Shown here in pieces: positions 41,397 to 50,296 of a stretch of 64,000 nt of DNA. How positions within the stretch are numbered: position 1 is the stretch's first letter; each line of letters opens with the position of its first letter. The position numbers were made by a program, and so were the translations under genes. Under the pieces are notes generated by a model that worked only from the letters and a program-made list of their open reading frames with translations, did no database searches and had not been told where the DNA came from. The DNA comes from HGM13006 sp900757695 (GTDB taxonomy: Bacteria > Bacillota > Clostridia > Oscillospirales > Oscillospiraceae), in assembly GCA_959607825.1 (NCBI GenBank), contig CAUHNW010000008.1, positions 58,877-122,876 of the forward strand, read 5' to 3'.

Positions 41397-42266
41397 TTAT
41401 CTGCCTGCTCCAAAGAAGAATACTGCCAGCATTCCCGGGCCCACATGGGCTCCCGTCAGGGGTTCGTGCATAGAGAGAATCAGCTCCTTGGGCGGTGCAA
41501 TGGCACGAATCCGTTCTGCCAGCTGCTGTGCTTCCTCCAGACAGTCTCCGTGGGAGATCGCTACCCGCTGATGCTCCGGATCCTTCACTTTTTTCTCATA
41601 CATGGCGGCCAATTCGGAAATGGCGCGCTTCCTGCCACGGATTTTTCCGCACACCACGATTTTTCCGTCCTCATCGCCCCGAAGCATAGGCTTGATCTGG
41701 AGCATAGAGCCCAAAACCGCAGATACACCGGAGACCCGCCCGGTACGGCGCAGGAACATCAGATCATCTACCGTGAAATATTCACACAGTCCCATCCGGT
41801 CTACGTTCAAAAGCTCTGCCGCCTCTGCTGCGTGCATGCCCTCGTTTCGGTAATCCGCTGCCTTACAGGTGAGTATGCCGGTGCCAAGACCCGCACCCAT
41901 GGAGTCCACCACCAGCACACTGCGCTCCGGAAATTCCTCCATCAGCTGCCGGCCTGCCAGATTTGCGGCACCCACCGTGCCGCTGATGCCGGAGGAGATC
42001 CCTACATACAGGATGTCTTTCCCTGCCTCCACATAGGGGCGGAATGCCTGATAGAAGCCCTCTGAATTGATCAGTGAGGTCTTTACCACGGCGCCCTGCC
42101 GCAGCCGGTCATAATAGCTTTTTCCGTCAAAGCCGTCGGGATACTTGGGACAGGTGATCAGTTCCCCATCCAGCTCATAGGCGAAGGGAACCACCTGAAT
42201 ATCCAGCTCCTTCAGCTTTCGCTGGGGAAGATTACAGCCCGAATCGGCAAATACTACAAAACTCAT
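41397..42266 (-). CDS. DegV-family fatty-acid-binding protein
   Basis: A 289-residue cytosolic protein. The start at 42266 (MSFVVFADSGCNLP) follows AGGAGCG. Typical DegV features are an N-terminal DSGCNLP, SLINSEGFYQAF, GISSGISGTVGAA and the basic RGRKRAISEL. Family members bind fatty acids, and some act with FakA to phosphorylate them (FakB). No FakA kinase is adjacent. A TTGACG/TAATAT promoter precedes it and a palindromic terminator follows, so it is monocistronic. Confidence 0.9.
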   Translation of the reverse strand: MSFVVFADSGCNLPQRKLKELDIQVVPFAYELDGELITCPKYPDGFDGKSYYDRLRQGAVVKTSLINSEGFYQAFRPYVEAGKDILYVGISSGISGTVGAANLAGRQLMEEFPERSVLVVDSMGAGLGTGILTCKAADYRNEGMHAAEAAELLNVDRMGLCEYFTVDDLMFLRRTGRVSGVSAVLGSMLQIKPMLRGDEDGKIVVCGKIRGRKRAISELAAMYEKKVKDPEHQRVAISHGDCLEEAQQLAERIRAIAPPKELILSMHEPLTGAHVGPGMLAVFFFGAGR

Positions 42267-42298
42267 GATTGCGCTCCTGTCACACAATTTTTGATATT

Positions 42299-42327
42299 AT
42301 ATTACAGCATCCGATATGTTCCGTCAA
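42299..42327 (-). promoter_or_regulatory. Probable sigma-A promoter of the DegV gene
   Basis: On the minus strand TTGACG (42327-42322), 17 bp, TAATAT (42304-42299), about 33 bases before the start codon. Confidence 0.6.
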
Positions 42328-42444
42328 GGGGAAGTTTTCTGCTGCCGTGCCGATGGTTTTCATTTTGTGTAGATTTAATGTAGATAATGCGTAGAAAATG
42401 TGATATGCTACTACTTACATTGAAGCTTGGAGGCACAGCATCCT

Positions 42445-43947
42445 ATGAAAGCAAAAAAAATCATTTTCCCGCTTCTGGCTCTGGTACTGGTATGCCTGTA
42501 TCCCTGCGCCTTTCAATACTTCCGCAATGCGGAAGAAGCGCTGCCGGGAGATATGCTCCCCATGCTGGGACTATTCGGGGCAATCGGAGTTGTCATCTTA
42601 CTGCTCGGTATCGTCATATTCCGCAGCGTTCCAAAGGCCGGGCTCTTTGCCAGTATTGCCATGGTTGCCGTGGTCAACGGCGGGCTGGTGGGTGCCCTGC
42701 TGAAGCGGGTGTTCCCGTGGATGCGGGATCGCTATGGGCTGATTGCACTGGCTGTGATTCTGCTGGCCCTGCTTATGCTGATCCGAAAGAAAAATGTCCC
42801 CGCACTGGAGCTCTGTCAGGTGCTGGCGGTGCTCTTTGGGGTACTGACCATTGTGCAGATCATTCCCGCTGCACCGACCCTGTGGAAACAGATCGCCTTC
42901 CATAAGGTTTCCAGCAGCATTGCACCGGAGACGGTGGAATTTCAGGGGGAAAAGCCAAACGTATATTACTTTCTTGTGGACGAATACGGAGGCTCGGAAA
43001 ATCTCCAACGGTACTACGATTTTGATAATCACGAATTTCTCTCCTTTTTGAACGACAAGGAATTTAACATTTCCGGTACCACAAAAAATACGGAATCCAT
43101 CTGGACCGTCTCCATCATGCCCAACCTTCTGAACATGGATTATATGGTGGATGACAAGTCGGAAAACAAGCGCGCCTATATGGATCACAGCAACATGGTG
43201 GAAATGTTCCGGCACAATGGATATCAGGTCAACCTTATCAACCATCTGGATTTTTTGGGTTCATCCGGTTGTCGGGTGCTATCGCCCCAGCAGTTCCCGG
43301 ACAGCATTTCCAAGTACATTTTCCGAAACAGTGTTTTGGCGCAAATTCCCTATCTCCGTGCCCACATGGATCGGTTCCTTGGTATTGAAAACGAGTGGGA
43401 GCAGGGACATCAGCTGAAGCACCTGTTCTCCTTGATGGAATCCTGCACAGACTATGTGGAGAAGCAGCCTACCATGACCATCTCTTATGTACAATGCCCC
43501 CATTATCCCTTTATATTCGATGCCCAGGGGAATATCACCCCCAGGGCGCCGGACTTTGCGGACAAATCGATCTACCTGGATCAGCTTACATACCTGAACA
43601 CGGTGCTGGAAACCTCCGTTTCCAACATTCTTGAAAAAGACCCCAACAGTCTGATTTTCATCCAGTCCGATCATGGAGCTCGTTACCCCGGACAGATGCT
43701 CATCTACAACGGCGGCCCGGACTATGATCCGGTGCTGGAAACCCCGTATATGCAAAATGCCCTCAATTGCGTCTATCTTGGCGGAAAGCGTTTGGATATT
43801 GAGGGGCTGTCCGGCATCAACACCCTTCGCACCATTATGAATCAGGAATTCGGCACGGATTTCCCCATGCTCACCCAGCCCGAAGGCTATACCTGCTACG
43901 GAAAGTCCTGGGCCGATACCCCGGACTGGCTCCGGGATCTCAGCTGA
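42445..43947 (+). CDS. Membrane-anchored sulfatase / alkaline-phosphatase superfamily protein
   Basis: A 500-residue protein. I prefer ATG 42445 (MKAKKIIFPLLALVL); a TTG at 42427 in frame is possible. The first 150 residues form about five membrane helices. The outer domain begins near 170 with NVYYFLVDEYGGSE and contains IQSDHGARYP, the metal-binding DHG motif of sulfatase-like hydrolases. The overall plan, helices plus an external hydrolase, is like LTA synthase and phosphoethanolamine transferases, but similarity is distant. Substrates may be lipid head groups or wall polymers (inference). It ends in a strong terminator shared with a convergent symporter gene. Confidence 0.75.
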   Translation: MKAKKIIFPLLALVLVCLYPCAFQYFRNAEEALPGDMLPMLGLFGAIGVVILLLGIVIFRSVPKAGLFASIAMVAVVNGGLVGALLKRVFPWMRDRYGLIALAVILLALLMLIRKKNVPALELCQVLAVLFGVLTIVQIIPAAPTLWKQIAFHKVSSSIAPETVEFQGEKPNVYYFLVDEYGGSENLQRYYDFDNHEFLSFLNDKEFNISGTTKNTESIWTVSIMPNLLNMDYMVDDKSENKRAYMDHSNMVEMFRHNGYQVNLINHLDFLGSSGCRVLSPQQFPDSISKYIFRNSVLAQIPYLRAHMDRFLGIENEWEQGHQLKHLFSLMESCTDYVEKQPTMTISYVQCPHYPFIFDAQGNITPRAPDFADKSIYLDQLTYLNTVLETSVSNILEKDPNSLIFIQSDHGARYPGQMLIYNGGPDYDPVLETPYMQNALNCVYLGGKRLDIEGLSGINTLRTIMNQEFGTDFPMLTQPEGYTCYGKSWADTPDWLRDLS

Positions 43948-43955
43948 TAACGTGA

Positions 43956-43993
43956 AAAAATGGCGTTCCCATCGGAAAGGGAACGCCATTTTT
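43956..43993. terminator. Bidirectional terminator between sulfatase-like and AGCS genes
   Basis: AAAAATGGCGTTCCC (43956-43970) pairs perfectly with 43979-43993, with an 8-nt loop and A/T runs on both strands. Confidence 0.92.
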
Positions 43994-44007
43994 ATCTGTA
44001 TTTGCGA

Positions 44008-45414
44008 TTATTCCGGGAGCCGTGCTCCTTCTTGTGAGAAGTATTCCTTTACCAGCTTTACCACCGTGCCGGACAGCAGCAGCAGTGCAATCAGGTTGGG
44101 GATCGCCATCAGACCGTTGAAGGTATCGGCAATATCCCACAGCAGACCCAGATCTACCTTTGCGCCCAAAATGGACACAAAGGAATAGACGACCAGAAAT
44201 GGCCGAACCACCTGGCCATTGGAAAACAGATATTCAATGCAGCGGGAACCGTAGAGGCCCCAGCCGATAATGGTGGAAAACGCAAAGCAGCAAAGGGCCA
44301 GCGCCGTAAAAATGGATGACCATCCGCCATAAGTGGAGGTGAATCCGGAAATGGTCAGTTCTGCACCGGCGGCTTCTCCATAGCTCACCGTAGTACCGCT
44401 GCACAGGATCACCAGTGCTGTCAGCGTGCAGATCACGATGGTGTCTGCAAATACCTCGAAGATGCCGAAAAGCCCCTGCTTGACAGGCTTCTGGGTATCG
44501 GCACAGGCATGGGCAATGGAACCGGTACCAAGTCCCGCTTCATTGGAGAAGATTCCGCGGGATACGCCTTTCTTCAGGCTCATAAACATCGTGCCGACTA
44601 CGCCGCCGGTAAATGCCTTTGGATCAAAGGCACCGCCGATAATGGCAGCAAACACGCCGGGGACCCGCTGGTAGTTGATTACGACCACGCCCAGTGCAAG
44701 AATCACATAGAACAGTGCCATAAACGGAACCAGCTTTTCCGATACGCTGCCGATCCGCTTAATACCGCCCAGCAGTACCATGGCCACCAGCATGGCCACT
44801 ACAATACCAATGATGAGATTCACTGTGGAGATCGCACCGCTGCCCACGATCCCATAGGAGAGGAGCGGTGTATCAATGGCTGCGGTAATGGTATTGACCT
44901 GGGTGGCGTTGCCGGTGCCAAATACCGTCAGAACGCCAAAGAGCGCATAAAGCATTGCCAGCCACTGCCACTTTTTCCCCAGCCCGTTTTTAATGTAGTA
45001 CATGGGGCCGCCCACCAGATCGCCATTCTGGTTCCGCTCCCGGAAATGAACTGCCAGTGTTACTTCCGAGAACTTTGTGCACATGCCAAGGATGGCAGAG
45101 CACCACATCCAGAATACCGCACCGGGGCCTCCAATGGCAATGGCACCCGCAACACCGGCAATATTTCCGGTTCCTACCGTACCGGCCAGCGCTGTACACA
45201 CCGCCTGAAAGGGTGTCATGGCACCATCCGAGGCGTCCTTCTTGCGGAACATCCGTCCGACTGTTGTTTTGATTGCATAGGGGAATTTACGAATCTGAAT
45301 AAAACGTGTGCGCACGCTCAGCAGCAGGCCCACACCGATAATGCAGATCATGGCGGGAACGCCCCAGATAAAGTTGTTCACCACCTGATTGATTTCTCTA
45401 ATGATCTCAACCAT
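44008..45414 (-). CDS. Alanine/glycine:cation symporter (AGCS family)
   Basis: A 468-residue sodium-coupled amino-acid transporter with about eleven helices. The start at 45414 (MVEIIREINQVVNNFIWG) is preferred to an upstream ATG because this N-terminus is typical. Family signatures include ALAGTVGTGNIAGVAGAIA, the GGPMYYIKNGLG loop and FSNEAGLGTGSIAHA. It likely imports alanine, glycine or serine with sodium. There is no glycine-riboswitch signature in the leader. A perfect TATAAT occurs upstream on the minus strand but without a clear -35. Confidence 0.93.
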   Translation of the reverse strand: MVEIIREINQVVNNFIWGVPAMICIIGVGLLLSVRTRFIQIRKFPYAIKTTVGRMFRKKDASDGAMTPFQAVCTALAGTVGTGNIAGVAGAIAIGGPGAVFWMWCSAILGMCTKFSEVTLAVHFRERNQNGDLVGGPMYYIKNGLGKKWQWLAMLYALFGVLTVFGTGNATQVNTITAAIDTPLLSYGIVGSGAISTVNLIIGIVVAMLVAMVLLGGIKRIGSVSEKLVPFMALFYVILALGVVVINYQRVPGVFAAIIGGAFDPKAFTGGVVGTMFMSLKKGVSRGIFSNEAGLGTGSIAHACADTQKPVKQGLFGIFEVFADTIVICTLTALVILCSGTTVSYGEAAGAELTISGFTSTYGGWSSIFTALALCCFAFSTIIGWGLYGSRCIEYLFSNGQVVRPFLVVYSFVSILGAKVDLGLLWDIADTFNGLMAIPNLIALLLLSGTVVKLVKEYFSQEGARLPE

Positions 45415-45553
45415 ACTTCCTTGTGCCCTCCTTTTCCACAATAAAGCGTTAGTATGCCGCCTATTATATCATAAATTCGGTGGAAAACCCAGCACTTTTG
45501 CATGGTTTTTGTAAAAAACAGAGGCTGATAGATCTGTCCGGGGGGAAATCTAT

Positions 45554-45859
45554 TCAGCTTGCTGCAATAAAAGTTTCATATTCCCGATAAAGCACCTGAA
45601 AATCTGCCAGAATGTCCAAAGCACTATCCGGTTCAATTCCGTTCTCATAGAGATATTGTGCCAGCTCCGTTGCACGGCTTGTTGTCATCTCATAGCATTG
45701 CAGGATCCTGCCCCTGCGCATTCCCTGCATGGAAAGTGTGATGCGGATCTGCATTCCGCTGTCGCTCCATCCTGCGCTGTAGGAGATCTCATGCGCCTGC
45801 TGAAGGCCGGGGATCTCCGTAAAGCATCTGGTCCATTGTCCAAGTATCTGGTATGTCAT
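45554..45859 (-). CDS. Small DUF6514-like protein
   Basis: A 101-residue soluble protein. The middle is a short beta sheet, and the end is a conserved-looking helix pair (ATELAQYLYENGIEPDSALD, then ILADF). That pattern resembles DUF6514 proteins of Clostridia, but the match is from memory and weak. It lies 19 bases downstream of a Spo0A-C-like gene on the same strand, so the two are probably co-transcribed. Function is unknown; the neighbour suggests a regulatory role. Confidence 0.55.
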   Translation of the reverse strand: MTYQILGQWTRCFTEIPGLQQAHEISYSAGWSDSGMQIRITLSMQGMRRGRILQCYEMTTSRATELAQYLYENGIEPDSALDILADFQVLYREYETFIAAS

Positions 45860-45878
45860 TTGTACATTCTCCTTTCTT

Positions 45879-46217
45879 TCAAGCTGCTGCTGTGCTCACA
45901 TGGCTATAGAGGTATAGGGCTGTAAGCCAGACAGACACACTGACATTTTCTTTTTTCCATCGTTTTGTGATCTCGGCAAAAAGCTCAGGGGAATTGGCTT
46001 TGACGTGATTCATAATACCGCGGATGCGGCGGATCACCTGAAATATGTTGGTCTCGTACATCCGTGCAACTGCCGGATAGATCCATCGGTCTGGCATGAG
46101 CCTCCGATCCGGATTTTCGCGGATCAGTTTCACCGCATAGCAGGTATAGCATACGCCCTCATAAAAAGGTTCTACCCCAAGCTCCTGAAAGAGCCCTGTT
46201 AATTCGTCTGTGTCCAT
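45879..46217 (-). CDS. Spo0A C-terminal-domain-like small protein
   Basis: A 112-residue protein whose residues about 10-75 resemble the DNA-binding domain of Spo0A (LGVEPFYEGVCYTCYAVKLI ... YPAVARMYETNIFQVIRRIR). There is no receiver domain, so it cannot be controlled by phosphorelay in the usual way. It may bind Spo0A-box-like sites or antagonise Spo0A. The recognition-helix region retains the basic V-I-R-R-I-R pattern. The start follows AGAAGGAGAAG. It pairs with a DUF6514-like gene downstream and is divergent from an XRE gene. Confidence 0.7.
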   Translation of the reverse strand: MDTDELTGLFQELGVEPFYEGVCYTCYAVKLIRENPDRRLMPDRWIYPAVARMYETNIFQVIRRIRGIMNHVKANSPELFAEITKRWKKENVSVSVWLTALYLYSHVSTAAA

Positions 46218-46556
46218 AGTCTCTTAAGCTTCTCCTTCTTTTTAGCGATTTCATACAGTAAAGTGATTGACAGAACGGACTGTCTTTGATAAAATAAAAT
46301 TGGTTTCTCGCTATTTCCCCCGAACGATGGTATTGATTATACTGGAACGTTCAGTATTTGTCAGGATTCGACAGTACCCGATTTTCATCATTTTTTGGTG
46401 AACCTTTTTGAACCCCGATTTTGCTGTTTTTAGGAGTGCCTTATGGCACACCGTTTTTTTTCGTTTTTGGGGAGAAATATTTTGCGCCAGAATTGCAAAA
46501 AAAGGAGAACTTTTTTTCGTTCTGTCGTGGGATCCTATTTTCGGAGGTGCACAAAT
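46218..46556. other. 339-bp divergent regulatory region
   Basis: No gene seen. It contains the plus-strand promoter at 46267-46295 with an overlapping dyad, and an ATACTG/CAGTAT inverted repeat (7-base centre) near 46339-46357 that may be a second operator. AT-rich sequence with T-runs fills the rest. Confidence 0.5.
46267..46295 (+). promoter_or_regulatory. Promoter of the XRE gene with overlapping dyad
   Basis: TTGACA (46267-46272), 17 bp, TAAAAT (46290-46295). GACAG (46269-46273) and CTGTC (46280-46284) form an inverted repeat that covers the -35 box, so a protein bound there would block transcription. The leader to the ATG is about 255 bases. Confidence 0.7.
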
Positions 46557-47156
46557 ATGGCAGATGACTCTCGTATCGCGCGCGTTTCCAGGTTCTCAAG
46601 GATCTGGTGGAAGTCCAGAGCTGATGCTGGGTTGTCTCAAGAAGAAATGGCAATTGGTCTGGGTGTGTCAAAGAAGACCATTCAGAACTGGGAAAAGGGC
46701 ATCAGTGCTCCGGATTTGTTTCAGGGGTCTGAATGGTTTCGGCTGCTGGGCTTAAATCCTATGCCCTATTATTTGGAATTTGTCTATCCAACGCTCTTTT
46801 CGGACTTTTCTCCTGACAAATCAGACGCAGAAATTGAAGATGCATTGATCCATTTGATTCGTCAGGCCTCGCCCAAGGAAAAGCGTGAGCTGTTGTTCCT
46901 TATGGCAGGGAAGCATGGAAGTTCATGGTTTGCACTGCTTCAGATGTTTACTGCCCATTGCCATACCTCCATGCAGTGCCGAGTCTCCACTGCACGGAAC
47001 GTTCTGGATAACTATGAAATGCAGCAGGAAACCGGAGAACTTGTCTGCATGGACAACGTACAGCCCGACCTTGATATTTTACGGCGCGCTGTAGAAAGCG
47101 GCAAACAGGCTGCGCAAAGGAAGGCATATGGATATACCCATGTGCCCGAAAAATGA
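46557..47156 (+). CDS. XRE-family regulator divergent from the Spo0A-C-like gene
   Basis: A 199-residue protein. ATG 46557 follows CGGAGGTG and removes an unlikely 38-residue extension. The helix-turn-helix lies near residues 22-42 (LSQEEMAIGLGVSKKTIQNW). The C-terminal part, about 130 residues, is helical with no recognised domain. It sits alone on the plus strand, facing away from the Spo0A-C-like and DUF6514-like genes across a region with dyads, and ends in its own terminator. Mutual regulation is inference. Confidence 0.8.
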   Translation: MADDSRIARVSRFSRIWWKSRADAGLSQEEMAIGLGVSKKTIQNWEKGISAPDLFQGSEWFRLLGLNPMPYYLEFVYPTLFSDFSPDKSDAEIEDALIHLIRQASPKEKRELLFLMAGKHGSSWFALLQMFTAHCHTSMQCRVSTARNVLDNYEMQQETGELVCMDNVQPDLDILRRAVESGKQAAQRKAYGYTHVPEK

Positions 47157-47165
47157 TTTTTGCAC

Positions 47166-47203
47166 AAAGCGGCGGTACGAATGATATGTACCGCCGCTTT
47201 TTC
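47166..47203 (+). terminator. Terminator of the XRE gene
   Basis: A 13-bp stem (47166-47178 with 47188-47200) is followed by TT in a T-rich stretch. It lies 9 bases after the stop codon. Confidence 0.85.
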
Positions 47204-47265
47204 GGAACTTTTTCATTTTTCTTTCGTCCAATGGAATATCACACCAAAAGACTGGAGGAATTAAG

Positions 47266-48618
47266 ATGAAACGTATCCTTGCCCTTGTGCTTTCCGCATC
47301 ACTGCTGCTTTCCGGCTGCGGTGCAGCTCCGGAATACACAGAGGGGCCCGGTGCAGCCAATGCGGCCCCACTACAGCTTGCCGACCCTGCCTACCCGGCT
47401 ATGGCGCAGCGTCCGGATCCTTCGGACGATACGGAAAAGAGCTACAGCGCCTATGACAGTGCCTATGCCGCATGGCTGGACGATCAGATGGAACAGTGGC
47501 GGCAGCCGACAGGCTACGCCGACTGTCTGACGCCATATTTGGATGCTATTGTGCCGGCGCTTTTCCCTGACAGCAGCGAAAATCAGGTTTATTCTCCGTT
47601 GAGTATCTATATTGCCCTTGGCATGCTGGCTGAGACAGCCGGTGGGGAAACACAGGCGCAAATTCTTTCCCTGCTGGGGATGGATTGCCTTGATACGCTT
47701 CGGAAAGAGGTTTCCGCACTTTGGAACGCCAATTACTGTGACGATGGCGTCTCCAATATTCTGCTGGCAGATTCTCTATGGCTCAGCGATGGCCTCGATT
47801 ACCATTCGGACACCCTAGACAGCCTTGCAAAGAACTACTATGCCGCAGTCTTTCAGGGGACCATGGGGGACCCTGCCTATGACGGCATGCTTCAGCAGTG
47901 GGTCAACGACCAGACCGGAAACCTGCTGGAGGAGCAGGCTTCTCAGCTGTCCATGGATCCCGGCACCACCGCCGCACTGGTCAACACCGTCTACTTCCGC
48001 AGCGGCTGGAGTGAAGAATTCTCGCCCGCCCAAACCTCCCCGGATATTTTTCATGCCAAAGATGGCGACATGACCTGTGATTTTATGCATGCCAGCAGCA
48101 GTCAGACCTATTATCAGGGAGAAAGCTTCACAGGGATCTCCCGGGGCTTTGACAACGGCTGCAGTATGTGGTTCCTGCTGCCGGATGAGGACACTGCACC
48201 CGCCGCACTGCTCCGGGATCCCAGCCTTATGACGCTGTTTGCCGGAGATAATTCCGGTATCCAAAGTAAATTTTTAACGGTGAATGCCGCTGTCCCCAAG
48301 TTCGATATTGCATCGAAGCATGAACTTTCCGACACGCTGAAATCACTGGGGATTACCAATGCGTTTTCACCGGAAACTGCGGATTTTTCTGCGCTTTCCG
48401 ATGGCGATACTGTTCTGTCCTCCATTCAGCACGCAGCCCGAATGACCATTGATGAGGAGGGCGCTACAGCGGCAGCCTTTACAGTCGCAATGGAGAAAGG
48501 CGCTGCAATGCCGCCGGAGGAAGAGACAGACTTTATTCTGAATCGCCCCTTTGTCGTTGCCATCACTACCCGGGACGGCCTTCCTCTGTTTCTGGGGATC
48601 GTAAATACTCCATCCTGA
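47266..48618 (+). CDS. Serpin-family protease inhibitor, lipoprotein
   Basis: A 450-residue protein with signal peptide and lipobox (LSGC, Cys near 19), so it should be anchored on the outer membrane face. After a linker of about 80 residues, the serpin fold runs from about 95 to the end: NQVYSPLSIYIALGMLAETA, NTVYFRSGWSEEF (breach region) and the C-terminal NRPFVVAI. The reactive loop begins with hinge DEEGATAAAF, whose small residues fit an inhibitory serpin that inserts its loop. By hinge counting P1 falls at or near Ala in EKGAAM, suggesting an elastase-like target. Gut bacterial serpins (siropins, bifidobacterial serpin) inhibit host elastases; the same role here is inference. Confidence 0.88.
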   Translation: MKRILALVLSASLLLSGCGAAPEYTEGPGAANAAPLQLADPAYPAMAQRPDPSDDTEKSYSAYDSAYAAWLDDQMEQWRQPTGYADCLTPYLDAIVPALFPDSSENQVYSPLSIYIALGMLAETAGGETQAQILSLLGMDCLDTLRKEVSALWNANYCDDGVSNILLADSLWLSDGLDYHSDTLDSLAKNYYAAVFQGTMGDPAYDGMLQQWVNDQTGNLLEEQASQLSMDPGTTAALVNTVYFRSGWSEEFSPAQTSPDIFHAKDGDMTCDFMHASSSQTYYQGESFTGISRGFDNGCSMWFLLPDEDTAPAALLRDPSLMTLFAGDNSGIQSKFLTVNAAVPKFDIASKHELSDTLKSLGITNAFSPETADFSALSDGDTVLSSIQHAARMTIDEEGATAAAFTVAMEKGAAMPPEEETDFILNRPFVVAITTRDGLPLFLGIVNTPS

Positions 48619-48709
48619 ATCGTTTCCCGCTGTGCTTTCCCTTGACACCCCGAACGTCAGATGCTAGTATGGATTCGTAGTGATTTGCAGCGGAAAAGGA
48701 GGAGTTATT

Positions 48710-49390
48710 ATGAAATACGAAATCAAGGGTACCCCATTCCCGGTGGTGATCTGCCAGCTGGAAAATGGTGAAAAAATGATAACCGAAAAGGGTGCCATGG
48801 TATGGATGAGCCCCAATATGCAGATGCAGACCAGCGGCGGCGGTTTGGGCAGGATGTTTTCCAAGGCGTTTTCCGGGGAGAGCATGTTCCAGAATATCTA
48901 CACGGCCCAGGGAAACGGCATGATCGCATTTGGCTCCTGCTTTCCGGGCAAGATCATGCCTCTGGAGATTGCACCGGGCAGGGAAATGATCTTACAAAAA
49001 AGTGCATTCCTTGCCTCAGAATCCGGCGTCTCGCTGTCCGTTCATTTCAGCAAAAAGCTGGGGGCAGGTTTCTTTGGCGGCGAAGGCTTTATCATGCAGA
49101 AGCTCTCTGGTCATGGCATTGCCTTTGCGGAAATTGACGGTGAACTGGTGGAATACGACTTAAAAGCCGGGCAGCAAATCATTGTGGATACCGGCAATGT
49201 GGCGGGCTTTGAGCCAACTGTGACCATGGACATCCAGCAGATGGCCGGACTGAAAAACAAGCTGCTGGGCGGAGAAGGTCTGTTTAATACCACGCTCACC
49301 GGCCCGGGCAGGATCTGGCTCCAAACCATGCCCATCTATAATGTTGCAAACGCCATTCGTCCCTATATTCCCACGGGAAACAACAATTAA
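48710..49390 (+). CDS. AIM24 / TIGR00266-family protein
   Basis: A 226-residue protein rich in beta strands and Gly, without signal peptide or membrane helix. The start at 48710 (MKYEIKGTPFPVV) follows AAAGGAGGAG. The segments GAMVWMSPNMQMQT, FPGKIMPLEI and GPGRIWLQTMP are typical of the TIGR00266 family (AIM24 homologues, tryptophan RNA-binding attenuator-like fold). The bacterial function is not established. It is monocistronic with its own terminator. Confidence 0.85.
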   Translation: MKYEIKGTPFPVVICQLENGEKMITEKGAMVWMSPNMQMQTSGGGLGRMFSKAFSGESMFQNIYTAQGNGMIAFGSCFPGKIMPLEIAPGREMILQKSAFLASESGVSLSVHFSKKLGAGFFGGEGFIMQKLSGHGIAFAEIDGELVEYDLKAGQQIIVDTGNVAGFEPTVTMDIQQMAGLKNKLLGGEGLFNTTLTGPGRIWLQTMPIYNVANAIRPYIPTGNNN

Positions 49391-49434
49391 AGCGGGAAGC
49401 GCCTACTGCAAAACAGATCTTTTTATTAACATTT

Positions 49435-49478
49435 TAGCGGGAGAAATCACAAATTTCTGTGATTTCTCCCGCTATTTT
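49435..49478 (+). terminator. Terminator of the AIM24-family gene
   Basis: A 17-bp stem (49435-49451 with 49458-49474) and 6-nt loop are followed by TTTT. Very strong. Confidence 0.9.
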
Positions 49479-49519
49479 AGCTTTTAACGGGACATATTTC
49501 CCTAAAACGCACGATGAAA

Positions 49520-49550
49520 CAAAGGCCCGCTGCCGTAGTGGCAGCGGGCC
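49520..49550 (-). terminator. Terminator of the liv operon
   Basis: GGCCCGCTGCC (49524-49534) pairs with GGCAGCGGGCC (49540-49550) around a 5-nt loop, with TTTGTTT following on the minus strand. It lies about 30 bases after the livF stop. Confidence 0.85.
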
Positions 49551-49579
49551 GGAGTGGAGTAAGCGGAGGGATAAGCCGC

Positions 49580-50296
49580 TTACCCGCCGAAGTAGGCTTT
49601 TTTCACAACATCGTTATTGCGGATATCAGCCACGGTGCCTTCGGCAACCAGCTCACCCACCTGAAGGGTATAGCAGTAATCTGCCGCACCAAAGGCCAGA
49701 TGGACGTTCTGCTCGACCAGCAGAATGGAGGTGCCCTTGCTCTGGTTGATTTCCTTGATCTTATTGCCGATGTCGTCGATTACCGCAGGGGCGAGACCAA
49801 GAGAGGGCTCGTCCAAACACAACAGCTTGGGGTTGGCCATGATGCCCCGAGCAATGGCGAGCATCTGCTGCTGGCCGCCGGACATGGTGCCGGCCTTCTG
49901 CTTCAGCCGATCCTTAAGGATCGGGAACAGTTCAAAGCAGAATTCCATATCCTTCTGAATGCCATCTTTATCTTTCCGCTGGGTTGCACCCAGAAGCAGG
50001 TTTTTCTGCACGGTCAGATAGGGGAACAGATGGCGTCCCTCAGGTGCCAGAACCAGCCCTCGGCGGACACGCTCGGCGGTGGAGGCGTGGGTGATATCTT
50101 CGCCATCGAAAAGTATTTTTCCCTCTGTTGCGGGAACGGTGCCGAGGCAGGCGTTTAGGGTGGTGGACTTTCCTGCGCCGTTGGAGCCAATCAGCGTGAC
50201 AATACCGCCGGCGGGAACGGAGATGTTGATGTCATGGATGGCAATGGACTTTCCATACATGACCTTCAGCCCCTGTACTTCCAGAATATTGCTCAT
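49580..50296 (-). CDS. livF: Branched-chain amino-acid-type ABC transporter ATPase LivF
   Basis: A 238-residue cytosolic ATPase. Walker A is GSNGAGKST (near 38), the signature is MSGGQQQMLAIARG and Walker B is KLLCLDEPSLGLAP. It powers a HAAT-family importer with LivG, LivH and LivM. Its ATG overlaps the livG stop by four bases. It is the last gene of the operon. Confidence 0.95.
   Translation of the reverse strand: MSNILEVQGLKVMYGKSIAIHDINISVPAGGIVTLIGSNGAGKSTTLNACLGTVPATEGKILFDGEDITHASTAERVRRGLVLAPEGRHLFPYLTVQKNLLLGATQRKDKDGIQKDMEFCFELFPILKDRLKQKAGTMSGGQQQMLAIARGIMANPKLLCLDEPSLGLAPAVIDDIGNKIKEINQSKGTSILLVEQNVHLAFGAADYCYTLQVGELVAEGTVADIRNNDVVKKAYFGG

Noticed and set aside
45415..45553. Possible glycine riboswitch before the AGCS symporter
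   Set aside because: The leader lacks the conserved glycine aptamer blocks and any paired tandem structure.
46321..46360. Possible LexA box (GAACGTTC, CGAAC)
   Set aside because: The halves lack the four-base spacing of the Firmicute SOS box, and the neighbouring genes are not SOS genes.
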